Part shown: positions 1 to 7,834 of the stretch, one piece after another
Position numbering within the stretch: the first letter of the stretch is position 1
Layout of the letters: every line of letters begins with the position of its first letter
Origin: CAYTAP01 sp964435775
GTDB taxonomy: Bacteria > Planctomycetota > Phycisphaerae > Tepidisphaerales > Tepidisphaeraceae
Direction: 5' to 3'
DNA: 24,845 bases
NCBI GenBank assembly: GCA_964435775.1
Contig: CAYTAP010000054.1
Coordinates: forward strand, 1-24,845
Translations under genes and position numbers: made by a program
Notes under the pieces: generated by a model
What the model saw: the letters and a program-made list of their open reading frames with translations, nothing else
What the model was told of the DNA's origin: nothing
Databases searched by the model: none

Positions 1-1677
1 TGGGGTTTCAACAGCGCCGGCGATTTCAGCAATCGCACCGACACGCAGCAAAAGATGGGCTTTCCCTATGTGCTCGGGTTGCCGATTGACAGTTGGGATC
101 TCGATGGGTTCATGCTGGCGGACCTGGGCAATGAGATATTCGATCCGTTCGCGCCCAACCTGGATAAGAAGCTGGACGACCTTTTTGCGAAGAACGTTGC
201 GCCTCATGCGAATGATCCGTTGCTGATCGGTTATTTCCTGGCCAATGAGCAGCCATTTCAGGACATTCCCAAAACGATCCCGCGTCTGAAGGGCAATATT
301 GCGGCCAAGCAGCATCTTGTGGCGTTGCTGAGGAAGAAATATCCAACGATTGCGGCGTTCAACAAGGCGTGGTCCGTCGATGCGGCGAGCTTTGATGCGC
401 TTGGCGACATGAGCCTGCCTGTCCAGACGGAGGCGGCTGAAGCGGATATGCGGGATTACAATGAGCAGTTTCTCGACGCTTATTACGGGATCATCAGCCG
501 CACATTTCACAAGTACGATTCGCATCATCTTCTGTTGGGCAGCCGCTGGCAGCCGCGGACCGCGAACAGCAGCATCCTGTGCCAGGTCGCGGGGCGCTAC
601 ATGGATGTGATCAGCGTCAATTACTACACGTATGGGGTTGAGAAGTCCTTTCTCGACAAAATCCATCAGGAGAGCGGCGGCAAACCGCTGCTGCTGAGCG
701 AATGGGGCTTTGGCACCCCGGAGACGGGATTGGCAGGTGGCGTTCGGAATGTATCGAATCAAATCGAGCGGGGACTGGCTTACCGCAATTATGTGGAGAC
801 GGCGGCATCGCTGGGGTATGTGGTGGGGATGGAGTGGTTCCAATACACCGATGAACCACTGACGGGCCGTTGGATTGGTGGATATCACGGCGAAAACATG
901 AACACGGGATTGGTTGATGTGACCGATCAACCGTACAAGGCCTTTCTCGCTGAATGTATGAAAACCAATGACGGCATTTACAAAGTGCTTCTTGGTCAGA
1001 TCAAGCCCTACCACTATGACAATCCACGTTTTACGGTGGCCGCGACCAAGACCAGGAAAACCGCGTTGATCCCGCGGGCATCGGCGCCGATCAAGGTGGA
1101 TGGATCATCAGCGGACTGGTCGCAGAGTCGTCCGCCTTATCGGATCAGCGGGCAGGACATGGTGTTTGGCGAAAATGATGGAGGGGTTTCGGCGGATTTC
1201 CAATTGGCCTGGGACGATACGAACCTGTACGTCCTGGTTCAACTTCACGATCCAACGCCGCTGCAAAATCTTCAGACGGGCGATGCGATATGGAACGCCG
1301 ACGCCGTTGAGCTGTTCTTCGGTCCGGACAAGCTCGATACTGCGGGAGCGTTGCGATTCAATGATCGCCAGCTCGTGATCCGCGGGAGCGTGGCGAAGTC
1401 CCCGGACGACGCATACCACTGGTACAACACGACCACCCCGACGGCATGTCGGACGGCCGTCATGCGCAACGCCGACGGATCCGGATACACGGTGGAAGCG
1501 GAGATTCCGTTCGCATCCATCGGGATCACGCCGCGGGAAGGGGGCACATTCCTCTTCGATCTGGGGATTGATGACAGCACAAACGGCATCAAGCGGCAGC
1601 GGCAATTCATGTGGAACGGGATAGCCAGAAACGCCAGCGATCGCGGCGCATGGGGGTTGGCGAAGCTGGTGCAGTAA
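1..1677 (+). CDS. Clan GH-A glycoside hydrolase with C-terminal CBM9-like domain (5' partial)
   Basis: The reading frame is open to base 1 (it begins WGFNSAGDFS), so the gene starts outside the window and the ATG at 55 is internal. The first ~340 codons look like a (beta/alpha)8 retaining hydrolase: LANEQP (Glu codon 247-249) fits the acid/base Asn-Glu, and LLSEWGFG (Glu codon 700-702) fits the nucleophile. The GYF.NE context recalls GH50-like agarases, but the family cannot be settled by eye. Codons ~363-558 (IKVDGSSADW, AWDDTNLYVLVQLHD, DAVELFFGP) resemble the CBM9/DOMON-like sugar-binding domain. The protein is presumably exported, but the N-terminus that would show a signal peptide is missing. 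It is followed 80 bp later by a secreted GH26-like gene on the same strand. The substrate is unknown; a plant or algal cell-wall polysaccharide is likely from context. Confidence 0.8.
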   Translation, partial: WGFNSAGDFSNRTDTQQKMGFPYVLGLPIDSWDLDGFMLADLGNEIFDPFAPNLDKKLDDLFAKNVAPHANDPLLIGYFLANEQPFQDIPKTIPRLKGNIAAKQHLVALLRKKYPTIAAFNKAWSVDAASFDALGDMSLPVQTEAAEADMRDYNEQFLDAYYGIISRTFHKYDSHHLLLGSRWQPRTANSSILCQVAGRYMDVISVNYYTYGVEKSFLDKIHQESGGKPLLLSEWGFGTPETGLAGGVRNVSNQIERGLAYRNYVETAASLGYVVGMEWFQYTDEPLTGRWIGGYHGENMNTGLVDVTDQPYKAFLAECMKTNDGIYKVLLGQIKPYHYDNPRFTVAATKTRKTALIPRASAPIKVDGSSADWSQSRPPYRISGQDMVFGENDGGVSADFQLAWDDTNLYVLVQLHDPTPLQNLQTGDAIWNADAVELFFGPDKLDTAGALRFNDRQLVIRGSVAKSPDDAYHWYNTTTPTACRTAVMRNADGSGYTVEAEIPFASIGITPREGGTFLFDLGIDDSTNGIKRQRQFMWNGIARNASDRGAWGLAKLVQ

Positions 1678-1757
1678 CACGAATTGGGTTGGGCGCGCGG
1701 CGCGGGAAGGCCATTGGTTGAGTGTGGAGACAAGCATTCGTTGGGAAAGGCGGTGCA

Positions 1758-2882
1758 ATGATGAGCCTGAGGAAGACGTCGCTGTGTCTGACCGGACTGA
1801 TCGCGATGTGCGTGTGCGAAGGGGCCATCGCGCGGGCCGGCGCGCCGGAATACGCAAAGGCATCGTCCATTCTCGGACCCACGCAATCGGGATTGCCGTG
1901 GCATTCCGGCGCCTGGGCGCCCGGGTCGGATGGGCACACCAAGAGCAATCTCGATCAATTTGAGGCATGGCGCGGCACGAAACTGGATCTCGTCACCGCA
2001 TATGCGAACTATACCGGCAAGTTGTCGGATGCCATGAACAGCGCGTGGAGCGTGTCGTACGAGGGTCCGGGAAGGCGGCTGTGCTACGGGGTGCCTTTGG
2101 GTGGAAGTGATCTATCCGTGAGCCAGGTCGCCAATGGCGATGGTGATGCCATCTATCAACATGTGGCACAATTGCTCACACAGAACGGTCGCGGCGATTC
2201 GATCATTCGCATCGGGTGGGAGGCGGACATCCCCAACAACTGGGCGTGGCATCGCAATGCGAGCAACTGTGACGATTACAAACAGGCGTGGACGCGCGTT
2301 CGCAACATATTCGCATCCTACAGCAGCAACTTTAAGTTCGTCTTTGAAGGGAATGTCGGTTCCCACCTCGAAGGGGCTTCCAGCAATGAAGCCTGGTTGA
2401 CGCTGGGATATCCAGGCGACAATGTCGTCGATCTCGTCGGATGCGATGTGTACAACGCCTATTCCACGGCTGTGAAACCTGATGACACAGGCTGGAACTC
2501 GATCGTCAACCCCTCTGGGGGATTGGGCCTGCAGGATGTGGCGGATTTCGCGCGAAGCCATAACAAGGGGCTCATCATTCCAGAGTGGGGGCTGCATGGG
2601 GAACAGGGCTCTGGAGACGTGCCGCAGTTCATCGAAGATATGCAACAGTTCTTTGTGGACAACAAAGACATCATGGCCGCCGAATGCTATTTCAATGAAC
2701 CGGACGCATATATTCACAACGCCCTGTGGATGGACGGGAACCCTTCGCAAAATCCGCAATCCGCGAGTGAATACTTGCAACTCTTTGGCGCCGCGGCCGT
2801 GCCGGAGCCGGGATCACTGGGATTGTTGAGCGTGTGCGGGCTGTTCCTGGTGCGGCGGCGCGAGGAAGTCGCAAGTCTGTGA
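1758..2882 (+). CDS. Secreted GH26-like endo-glycanase with PEP-CTERM anchor
   Basis: 374 aa. The ATG at 1758 is preferred over an in-frame GTG at 1722 because AAAGG lies 7 nt upstream and the signal peptide (residues ~5-28, ending near ARAGA) then begins normally. IIRIGWEADIPNNWAW places Glu155 as the GH26-type acid/base, and LIIPEWGLHG places Glu276 as the nucleophile; both spacing and surroundings suit GH26 (beta-mannanase and related endo-glycanases). The C-terminus, from VPEPGS at residue 349 through a hydrophobic stretch to RRRE, is a PEP-CTERM exosortase sorting signal, so the enzyme is probably exported and held at the cell surface. It sits between two other sugar-active genes on the same strand and may share their transcript. 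The exact substrate cannot be read from the sequence. Confidence 0.82.
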   Translation: MMSLRKTSLCLTGLIAMCVCEGAIARAGAPEYAKASSILGPTQSGLPWHSGAWAPGSDGHTKSNLDQFEAWRGTKLDLVTAYANYTGKLSDAMNSAWSVSYEGPGRRLCYGVPLGGSDLSVSQVANGDGDAIYQHVAQLLTQNGRGDSIIRIGWEADIPNNWAWHRNASNCDDYKQAWTRVRNIFASYSSNFKFVFEGNVGSHLEGASSNEAWLTLGYPGDNVVDLVGCDVYNAYSTAVKPDDTGWNSIVNPSGGLGLQDVADFARSHNKGLIIPEWGLHGEQGSGDVPQFIEDMQQFFVDNKDIMAAECYFNEPDAYIHNALWMDGNPSQNPQSASEYLQLFGAAAVPEPGSLGLLSVCGLFLVRRREEVASL

Positions 2883-2942
2883 GGAGTCGAATGCTTACGC
2901 AGGGCAAAGGTTGATGGCGAGCAGGTGTTCCTCGTCGCCCAT

Positions 2943-2996
2943 CGGCGAGGCGACTTCGCCGTCACCGACCTTCGCCGGGCGTACCGACGCGGCGAA
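2943..2996 (+). other. Two adjacent GC-rich hairpins between hydrolase genes
   Basis: The first stem is CGGCGA (2943-2948) with TCGCCG (2956-2961) around a 7-nt loop. The second is TTCGCC (2971-2976) with GGCGAA (2991-2996), continuing after a 2-nt bulge as GCGT/ACGC around an ACCG loop. No T-run follows, so neither is a classic intrinsic terminator. They lie between the GH26-like stop and the GH140 start, 40 bp before the latter, and could stabilise or attenuate a shared mRNA. Confidence 0.35.
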
Positions 2997-3036
2997 AGCT
3001 TGATCACGACGCCGACACAAGGAGCTGGATTCACGC

Positions 3037-4353
3037 ATGCAACCGCTGAAGGTCAGTGATAACCGCCGGTTTCTGGTTCATGCCGACGGCGCGCCGTTCT
3101 TCTATCTCGCCGATACGGCGTGGGAGTTGTTTCACCGGCTCGATCTTCCGGAGTCCGAATACTATCTTCGAGATCGGGCGTCCAAGGGATTCACGGCGAT
3201 TCAAGCCGTCCTTCTGGCGGAGCTGGACGGGCTGAGCACGCCCAACCGCGACGGCGAAGTACCGCTGGCGGACAATGATCCGACCCGCCCCAACGACGCC
3301 TATTTCCGTCATGTTGACCAGGTGGTGGACCTGGCGGCGTCGTTGGGCCTGTGGATGGCGATGCTGCCCACATGGGGTGACAAGTGGAACGACGGGTGGA
3401 CGGGTGGACCGGTCATCTTCAATCCGTCCAACGCGGCCGTATACGGCGAATACCTCGGGCGACGTTATCGTGACAAGCCGATCATATGGATCATGGGCGG
3501 CGACCGCGGCATCGACAACGACCAGCAGGCGGAGATCATTCGCGCGATGGCCAACGGCATCAAGCGGGGGAATCACAGCCGGCATCTCATGACATTTCAT
3601 CCGCCACGAACCTCTTCCAAGTGGTTTCATGATGATGATTGGCTGGATTTCAACATGGCCCAGGTCGCCCACACCCGCGATGCGCAACCCTACGAAGTCA
3701 TCGCTGGCGACTATGCCCGGCAGCCCGCCAAGCCATGCCTGAACGGCGAGCCATCCTATGAAGACCACCCGGATAAGCACAAAATTGATCCCGTCGAGTT
3801 GTATCTTGATGACAAGGATGCGCGAAACGGGTTCTACTGGTCTGTGTTCGCCGGCGCCATGGGGCACACCTATGGTTGTCATGATGTGTGGCAGATGTGG
3901 ACCGGGGATCGCAAGCCCGTCAATGCCGCGCGGATCCCGTGGCAGGAGGCGATTCACCTGCCCGGCGCCGCGCAGATGCAGCTTGGCCGCAGGCTCGTGG
4001 AATCGCGCCCCTATCTTACCCGTGTGCCGGACCAGAGCTTGCTTGCTGAGTCGCCGGACACCCCAGGGGACCACGCGCAGGCCTGCCGCGATGCGGAGGG
4101 ACGATACGCATTCATCTACATTCCCACCGGCCTGCCGACCACGATTGACCTCACAGCCTTCCGCGGCAAAAAGCTGCATGCGTGCTGGTTTGATCCACGC
4201 ATCGGGCGATCCATGGATGCCGGCGGCGTTGCCTCCAAGGATATCCATACATTCACGCCCCCCTCGCGCGGACGCTGGGATGATTGGATTCTTGTCCTGG
4301 ACGACGTGGCCGCGAATTATCCAACGCCCAACTTTGACATCCCACGAACCTGA
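3037..4353 (+). CDS. GH140-type (DUF4038) apiosidase-like glycoside hydrolase, copy 1
   Basis: 438 aa, complete. The N-terminal ~345 residues match the DUF4038/apiosidase-like TIM barrel (FFYLADTAWELFHRL, MLPTWGDKWN, WIMGGDR, LNGEPSYEDHP), and the last ~90 (YAFIYIPTG, ACWFDPR, WILVLDD) match the small beta domain usual at the end of this family. GH140 uses an Asp and a Glu; Asp156 in GGDR and Glu238 in NGEPSYE are the likely pair. Known GH140 enzymes release D-apiose-linked sugars from rhamnogalacturonan II. No signal peptide is visible, so the protein is predicted cytosolic and would act on imported oligosaccharides. The ribosome site AAGGAG lies 12 nt before the ATG, a rather long spacing. 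The gene converges on the apiose operon with only 17 bp between stop codons. A paralogue is encoded at 9530-10843. Confidence 0.85.
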   Translation: MQPLKVSDNRRFLVHADGAPFFYLADTAWELFHRLDLPESEYYLRDRASKGFTAIQAVLLAELDGLSTPNRDGEVPLADNDPTRPNDAYFRHVDQVVDLAASLGLWMAMLPTWGDKWNDGWTGGPVIFNPSNAAVYGEYLGRRYRDKPIIWIMGGDRGIDNDQQAEIIRAMANGIKRGNHSRHLMTFHPPRTSSKWFHDDDWLDFNMAQVAHTRDAQPYEVIAGDYARQPAKPCLNGEPSYEDHPDKHKIDPVELYLDDKDARNGFYWSVFAGAMGHTYGCHDVWQMWTGDRKPVNAARIPWQEAIHLPGAAQMQLGRRLVESRPYLTRVPDQSLLAESPDTPGDHAQACRDAEGRYAFIYIPTGLPTTIDLTAFRGKKLHACWFDPRIGRSMDAGGVASKDIHTFTPPSRGRWDDWILVLDDVAANYPTPNFDIPRT

Positions 4354-4370
4354 AGCGGGCCACAAGGCGA

Positions 4371-5216
4371 TTATCCAGGCACGCCGCAGATCATGCGCGT
4401 GCTTTGCTTTACTTCCTCCGGATCAAAGACGCCTTTCCAATCCGGCTTGAAAATGCGCTTCATCGCTTCGTCAATCACGAGGTATGCCCCTTCGCTCATT
4501 CTCCAGTTGATCTGCTCGAAGACGATCGCCAACTGGACGTTGATGTGTCCGAGCAGGAAATCCTTGGCCGCCTGCGGGGGGACGCCGCGCCGGATCGCTT
4601 CATCCATCGCCTCCTTGATCGCCACAATGAACGTCGCGGCGCATGTTTCGCTCATGGCTGGCTCCAAGGTGGCAAGCTGTTCCAGGGTGACGCGGTGTGA
4701 GTGTTCGATCGGGCTGAAATAAGCGGCGCTGATGGCCTCTCCGATGGCGTAGTGGGATTCAGGACCCTGCACCAGCGCGCTGACGATCGACTGTCTGGCC
4801 AGTCCGGCGCCGAAATAATCCCGCCGCGCTTCCCCCACCTCGTCATTGAAGATGTTGGGGTGCGTCGGATGGGTGACGAAGTAGCTCACATCTTTGCGTT
4901 CCGGCAAGACACCGGCATACGCCGCGGCCGGATCGAGCATCATCAGGATCGCGCCGGACTTCATTGCGGGGACAACGGACGGGGCGACATCCTTGATGAA
5001 CTTGTCGGCGATCGCCAGCAGGATGACATCCGCCTGGCCGGCGGCTTTGCGTGGATCGGCGGGATTGTCGCCGCGCGACCTCAGCTTCGCTTCGCCGGAC
5101 GGAACGGGCTCGACGAAGAGCAAGTGATACATGGGGTTGTCTCTCAGCCGGTTGCACGCCCGCGTACCCATGTTTCCGGCGGCGCCCCAGATTGCGACGA
5201 TTAGTTGTTCGGCCAT
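4371..5216 (-). CDS. apnO: D-apionate oxidoisomerase-like protein (PGDH_C family)
   Basis: 281 aa. The start at 5216 is fixed by AGGAGA about 8 nt upstream; that ribosome site overlaps the stop codon of the preceding gene. The N-terminus is a Rossmann fold (VAIWGAAGNMGTRACNRL, GQADVILLAIADKFI). The C-terminal half is the all-helical phosphogluconate-dehydrogenase-like domain (FFGAGL-type region, EAISAAYFSP, GHINVQLAIVFEQ). ApnO belongs to this family and converts D-apionate to 3-oxo-isoapionate with NAD(P), by an acid-group migration like that of ketol-acid reductoisomerase. It is the last gene of the seven-gene operon. The call rests on family resemblance plus the neighbouring lactonase-like, decarboxylase-like and apiose-dehydrogenase-like genes; without that context a general hydroxyacid dehydrogenase would be the safer name. 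Confidence 0.75.
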   Translation of the reverse strand: MAEQLIVAIWGAAGNMGTRACNRLRDNPMYHLLFVEPVPSGEAKLRSRGDNPADPRKAAGQADVILLAIADKFIKDVAPSVVPAMKSGAILMMLDPAAAYAGVLPERKDVSYFVTHPTHPNIFNDEVGEARRDYFGAGLARQSIVSALVQGPESHYAIGEAISAAYFSPIEHSHRVTLEQLATLEPAMSETCAATFIVAIKEAMDEAIRRGVPPQAAKDFLLGHINVQLAIVFEQINWRMSEGAYLVIDEAMKRIFKPDWKGVFDPEEVKQSTRMICGVPG

Positions 5217-5227
5217 GTCGGTTTCTC

Positions 5228-6040
5228 CTATTGTGGGATCCAGCGCCGCAGGGCGCGAACACTGCGTTCGGCCCACGCGGCTTCTTTCTCGATGGTTGCG
5301 GCGAGTGTCGGTTCCGGCGGAACCCAGAGTTCAGCGATCGCATTACAGTCATGACCGAAGCGGCCCAGGGTATTCAATATCTGCGGCACATTGAGCATCC
5401 CGGCGCCGGCCGGTCGGCCTTCAATGACAAATCCCTGCAGATAAGGGACGCGCGATACGGCGAAGTCCTTGATATGCAGGTTGATGGCCAATGGCCCCAA
5501 TCTCTCGATGACGATTTCAGGTCCTTCCATCGCGCCAAAGGAATTCACCGTGTCCAGGCAGATTCCAACATGTGGACGGCACGCATGAACGATTCGACAC
5601 AGCGCGTGCGTATCAAATCGGTCGTGATTCTCCACCGCCAATTTCACATGGGCGGCTTCCAAGTCGCCGCAAACCGCATTGAACCGTTTGATGACGTGGC
5701 TTTCCGACGGATGATCCTCCGCGAGATCCGGCACCACCCGAAGGATGGAAGAGCCCAGCACACTGGCGATTCCGATGAAGCGGCGCAAATGATCCGGACC
5801 GCATCCGGCCGTGCCCAATTCAAGCGCGATGCCGGCATGCAACGCCTTGTCCGCGATCTTTCGAACCGATGCCGGTTCCCATGTGTGGACGGGTAGGTTG
5901 TTGGCGAGCTGGAGAACATTGACCCCCATCGCGACCGCGCGGTCAATGAGATCAAGCGCCCCTGGCGCGCCAGTCGGGGGTTGATCGTCGATGCCGCCGA
6001 TCGCCCAACCGTAGGTGTATGAACTGATGCCGAGTCGCAT
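5228..6040 (-). CDS. oiaC: 3-oxo-isoapionate decarboxylase-like TIM-barrel protein
   Basis: 270 aa with the start at 6040, chosen because GAGGTGG lies ~8 nt upstream and the protein then opens with the typical MRLGISSYTYGW. It is a xylose-isomerase-like (AP endonuclease family 2) barrel. Glu137 (AVENHDRF), Asp163 (CLDTVNSFGA), His189 (LHIKDF) and Glu237 (AELWVPPE) fit the metal-binding set. OiaC proteins of this fold decarboxylate 3-oxo-isoapionate to L-erythrulose. The gene lies 10 bp after the SDR stop and 11 bp before the apnO-like start, so it is cotranscribed with the enzyme that would supply its substrate. A sugar epimerase or isomerase role is the main alternative, as the fold alone does not tell them apart. 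Confidence 0.7.
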   Translation of the reverse strand: MRLGISSYTYGWAIGGIDDQPPTGAPGALDLIDRAVAMGVNVLQLANNLPVHTWEPASVRKIADKALHAGIALELGTAGCGPDHLRRFIGIASVLGSSILRVVPDLAEDHPSESHVIKRFNAVCGDLEAAHVKLAVENHDRFDTHALCRIVHACRPHVGICLDTVNSFGAMEGPEIVIERLGPLAINLHIKDFAVSRVPYLQGFVIEGRPAGAGMLNVPQILNTLGRFGHDCNAIAELWVPPEPTLAATIEKEAAWAERSVRALRRWIPQ

Positions 6041-6050
6041 GACCACCACC

Positions 6051-6839
6051 TCAGTCTTCCCACGAGCCGCCGGCGAGCACGCCGCCATCAACGGCGATGC
6101 ATTGTCCGGTGAGATAACCCGATCCTGGCGCCACGAGGAGGAGCAACGTTGTCAACATGTCCCGCGGCTCGCCGGCGCGCCGTGCGGGGATCCGATCCAG
6201 CAGCCACTGGCGTTTGTCGGCGTCCGACCAGAGCGATTTGGCCGTCAAGGGAGTGCGAATGAAGCCCGGCGCAAGACAGTTGACCTGGATGTTGTCCTTC
6301 GCCCATTCGACCGCCTGTGTTTTGGCAAGTTGCGCGACGGCGGCCTTCGTCGCGCCATAGACGCTCGTCGTGGAAAGTCCAATATAGGTCGTCAAGGACG
6401 CGATTTGCACGATCTTTCCACCCCCGGCGCGGCGCATGGGCCCGTGAGCCGATTGGGACAGGAAAAACAAGCTCTTCAGATTCACATCGTTGATCGCGTC
6501 GAAATCATCCTCCGTCACATCGACGATGGGCTTGCGGCGATTCATGCCCGCGCAGTTCACCAGGATGTCAAGACCGCCCAGGCATGACACGGTGTCTTCG
6601 ATCAGTTTGCGGCAGGCGGGCAATTCGCGCAGGTCGGCCGGCAATGTGATCCCGCGCCCGCCGGCGGATTCGATCTGCCGCAGCGTTGTCTCCAACTCTT
6701 TGAGGTCGCGCCCATGAATGGCGACCGCCGCCCCCGCGCCGCTCAGGCCGATCGCCAGTTCCCGACCGATGCCGCCGCTGGCGCCGGTGACCAATGCGGT
6801 TTTGCCATGGAGCGAAAATAAATCGTCGAGCATGCTCAT
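6051..6839 (-). CDS. Short-chain dehydrogenase/reductase (classical SDR)
   Basis: 262 aa. The cofactor motif TGASGGIG is at residues 18-25, NCAG at 95-98, the catalytic set is Asn120, Ser148, Tyr161 and Lys165 (YGATK), and AVDGG is near the end. The nearest familiar relatives are gluconate 5-dehydrogenase and 2-deoxygluconate 3-dehydrogenase-type enzymes. The ATG at 6839 overlaps the upstream epimerase stop as ATGA, with AAGGA about 10 nt upstream; the ATG two codons later (6833) is possible. It is not one of the known D-apionate pathway enzymes, so its place here is open: it could act on L-erythrulose, an alternative sugar, or a side product. Confidence 0.8.
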   Translation of the reverse strand: MSMLDDLFSLHGKTALVTGASGGIGRELAIGLSGAGAAVAIHGRDLKELETTLRQIESAGGRGITLPADLRELPACRKLIEDTVSCLGGLDILVNCAGMNRRKPIVDVTEDDFDAINDVNLKSLFFLSQSAHGPMRRAGGGKIVQIASLTTYIGLSTTSVYGATKAAVAQLAKTQAVEWAKDNIQVNCLAPGFIRTPLTAKSLWSDADKRQWLLDRIPARRAGEPRDMLTTLLLLVAPGSGYLTGQCIAVDGGVLAGGSWED

Positions 6840-7834
6840 GCTGGTTGTTCCTTGCGATAGTCGCCGTATGTTCGGACGTACCTTGCGATTCCATCCTCAA
6901 GCCGCCCAAAGCGCGGGCGATAGCCCAGTTGGGATTCGGCATTCCTGATGCTCAGCTCGGCGCGGTAACGGATCTCCAGTTTGTCGGATTCACTCAACCC
7001 CGAACCGATCGTGATCGACGCATCGGGGACCAGCGCCCGCACAATATCCGCTACGTCGCCGGCGGTGCGCAGCGGCTGCCCGGTCGCGGCATAGAAGATT
7101 CGATCCTTCACCTTGTCAGCCGGCTGATCCACGGCGCGAAGCGCGAGCTGGGCGACATCCTCGACATGTGTGTAATCGCGTGGAAACTCGCGGCCATTCT
7201 CGAAAATCGTCGGCTTGCCGTCGACGGCATTCTCCACCATCGGCTTGATGAAGATCGGGTGGCGCATGCCAAAGCCGTATACCGCGCTGGGGCGGAGCAC
7301 GATGAAATCCGTCTCGTAGGCGTCGTGATAACCATAGGCGAATGCTTCAACGGCAACCTTGCTTGCCCCGTAGAAGCCGCTTCCCGGTCCTTCGTCGGCG
7401 CAGATGACAGGATGATTGGTGTCGATGGGCTGCGGCTGGCGGATGCCCGGCAGCGCTCCAATGCTGCTGAACAGCACCACTCGCCTGACACCGCACAAGC
7501 GTGACGCCTCCAACACGTGAAGAGAACCCTCAAGATTAACGCGCAACGCCAGCATCGGTTGATACTGCACGATGGCTGGATCCCCGATGGCCGCCGTATG
7601 AACGATTGCATCGGGCTTTACGTCACCGACGGCTTTCAACACGTCCGGCCACTGATCGACGGCGCCGATCATGACCCTGACACGGTCGGCGGTGTCCTGA
7701 AGTAGATAAGCGGCCTCGTGTACCGGCGGCCGCTGATCGAAGATCACAACGCGGTCGCCGCGATCGGCATGTTGACGTGCAATGTGGCTCCCGATGAAAC
7801 CCGCTCCACCAGTGATGAAAATCGTTCGGCTCAT
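6836..7834 (-). CDS. NAD-dependent epimerase/dehydratase family protein (extended SDR)
   Basis: 332 aa. The Rossmann motif GGAGFIGSH is at residues 9-17, SS at 123-124, and the catalytic YGASK at Tyr155/Lys159, followed by LRPSAVYGFG and a substrate domain of normal length. It overlaps the stop of the upstream lactonase-like gene by four bases (ATGA), and its own stop overlaps the start of the SDR gene in the same way, which suggests translational coupling. Enzymes of this type modify nucleotide sugars or dehydrogenate small sugar acids. No apionate-pathway step is known for it, so the substrate is unknown. Confidence 0.78.
   Translation of the reverse strand: MSRTIFITGGAGFIGSHIARQHADRGDRVVIFDQRPPVHEAAYLLQDTADRVRVMIGAVDQWPDVLKAVGDVKPDAIVHTAAIGDPAIVQYQPMLALRVNLEGSLHVLEASRLCGVRRVVLFSSIGALPGIRQPQPIDTNHPVICADEGPGSGFYGASKVAVEAFAYGYHDAYETDFIVLRPSAVYGFGMRHPIFIKPMVENAVDGKPTIFENGREFPRDYTHVEDVAQLALRAVDQPADKVKDRIFYAATGQPLRTAGDVADIVRALVPDASITIGSGLSESDKLEIRYRAELSIRNAESQLGYRPRFGRLEDGIARYVRTYGDYRKEQPA

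Noticed and set aside
1108..1968. A 286-codon - strand frame over the end of the first gene
   Set aside because: It is antisense to a recognisable CBM9-like domain and the start of the GH26-like gene, and its sequence is compositionally biased.
3031..4365. A 444-codon open frame on the - strand opposite GH140 copy 1
   Set aside because: It is a shadow of a high-GC gene; the protein has no family features, whereas the + strand frame has full GH140 motifs.
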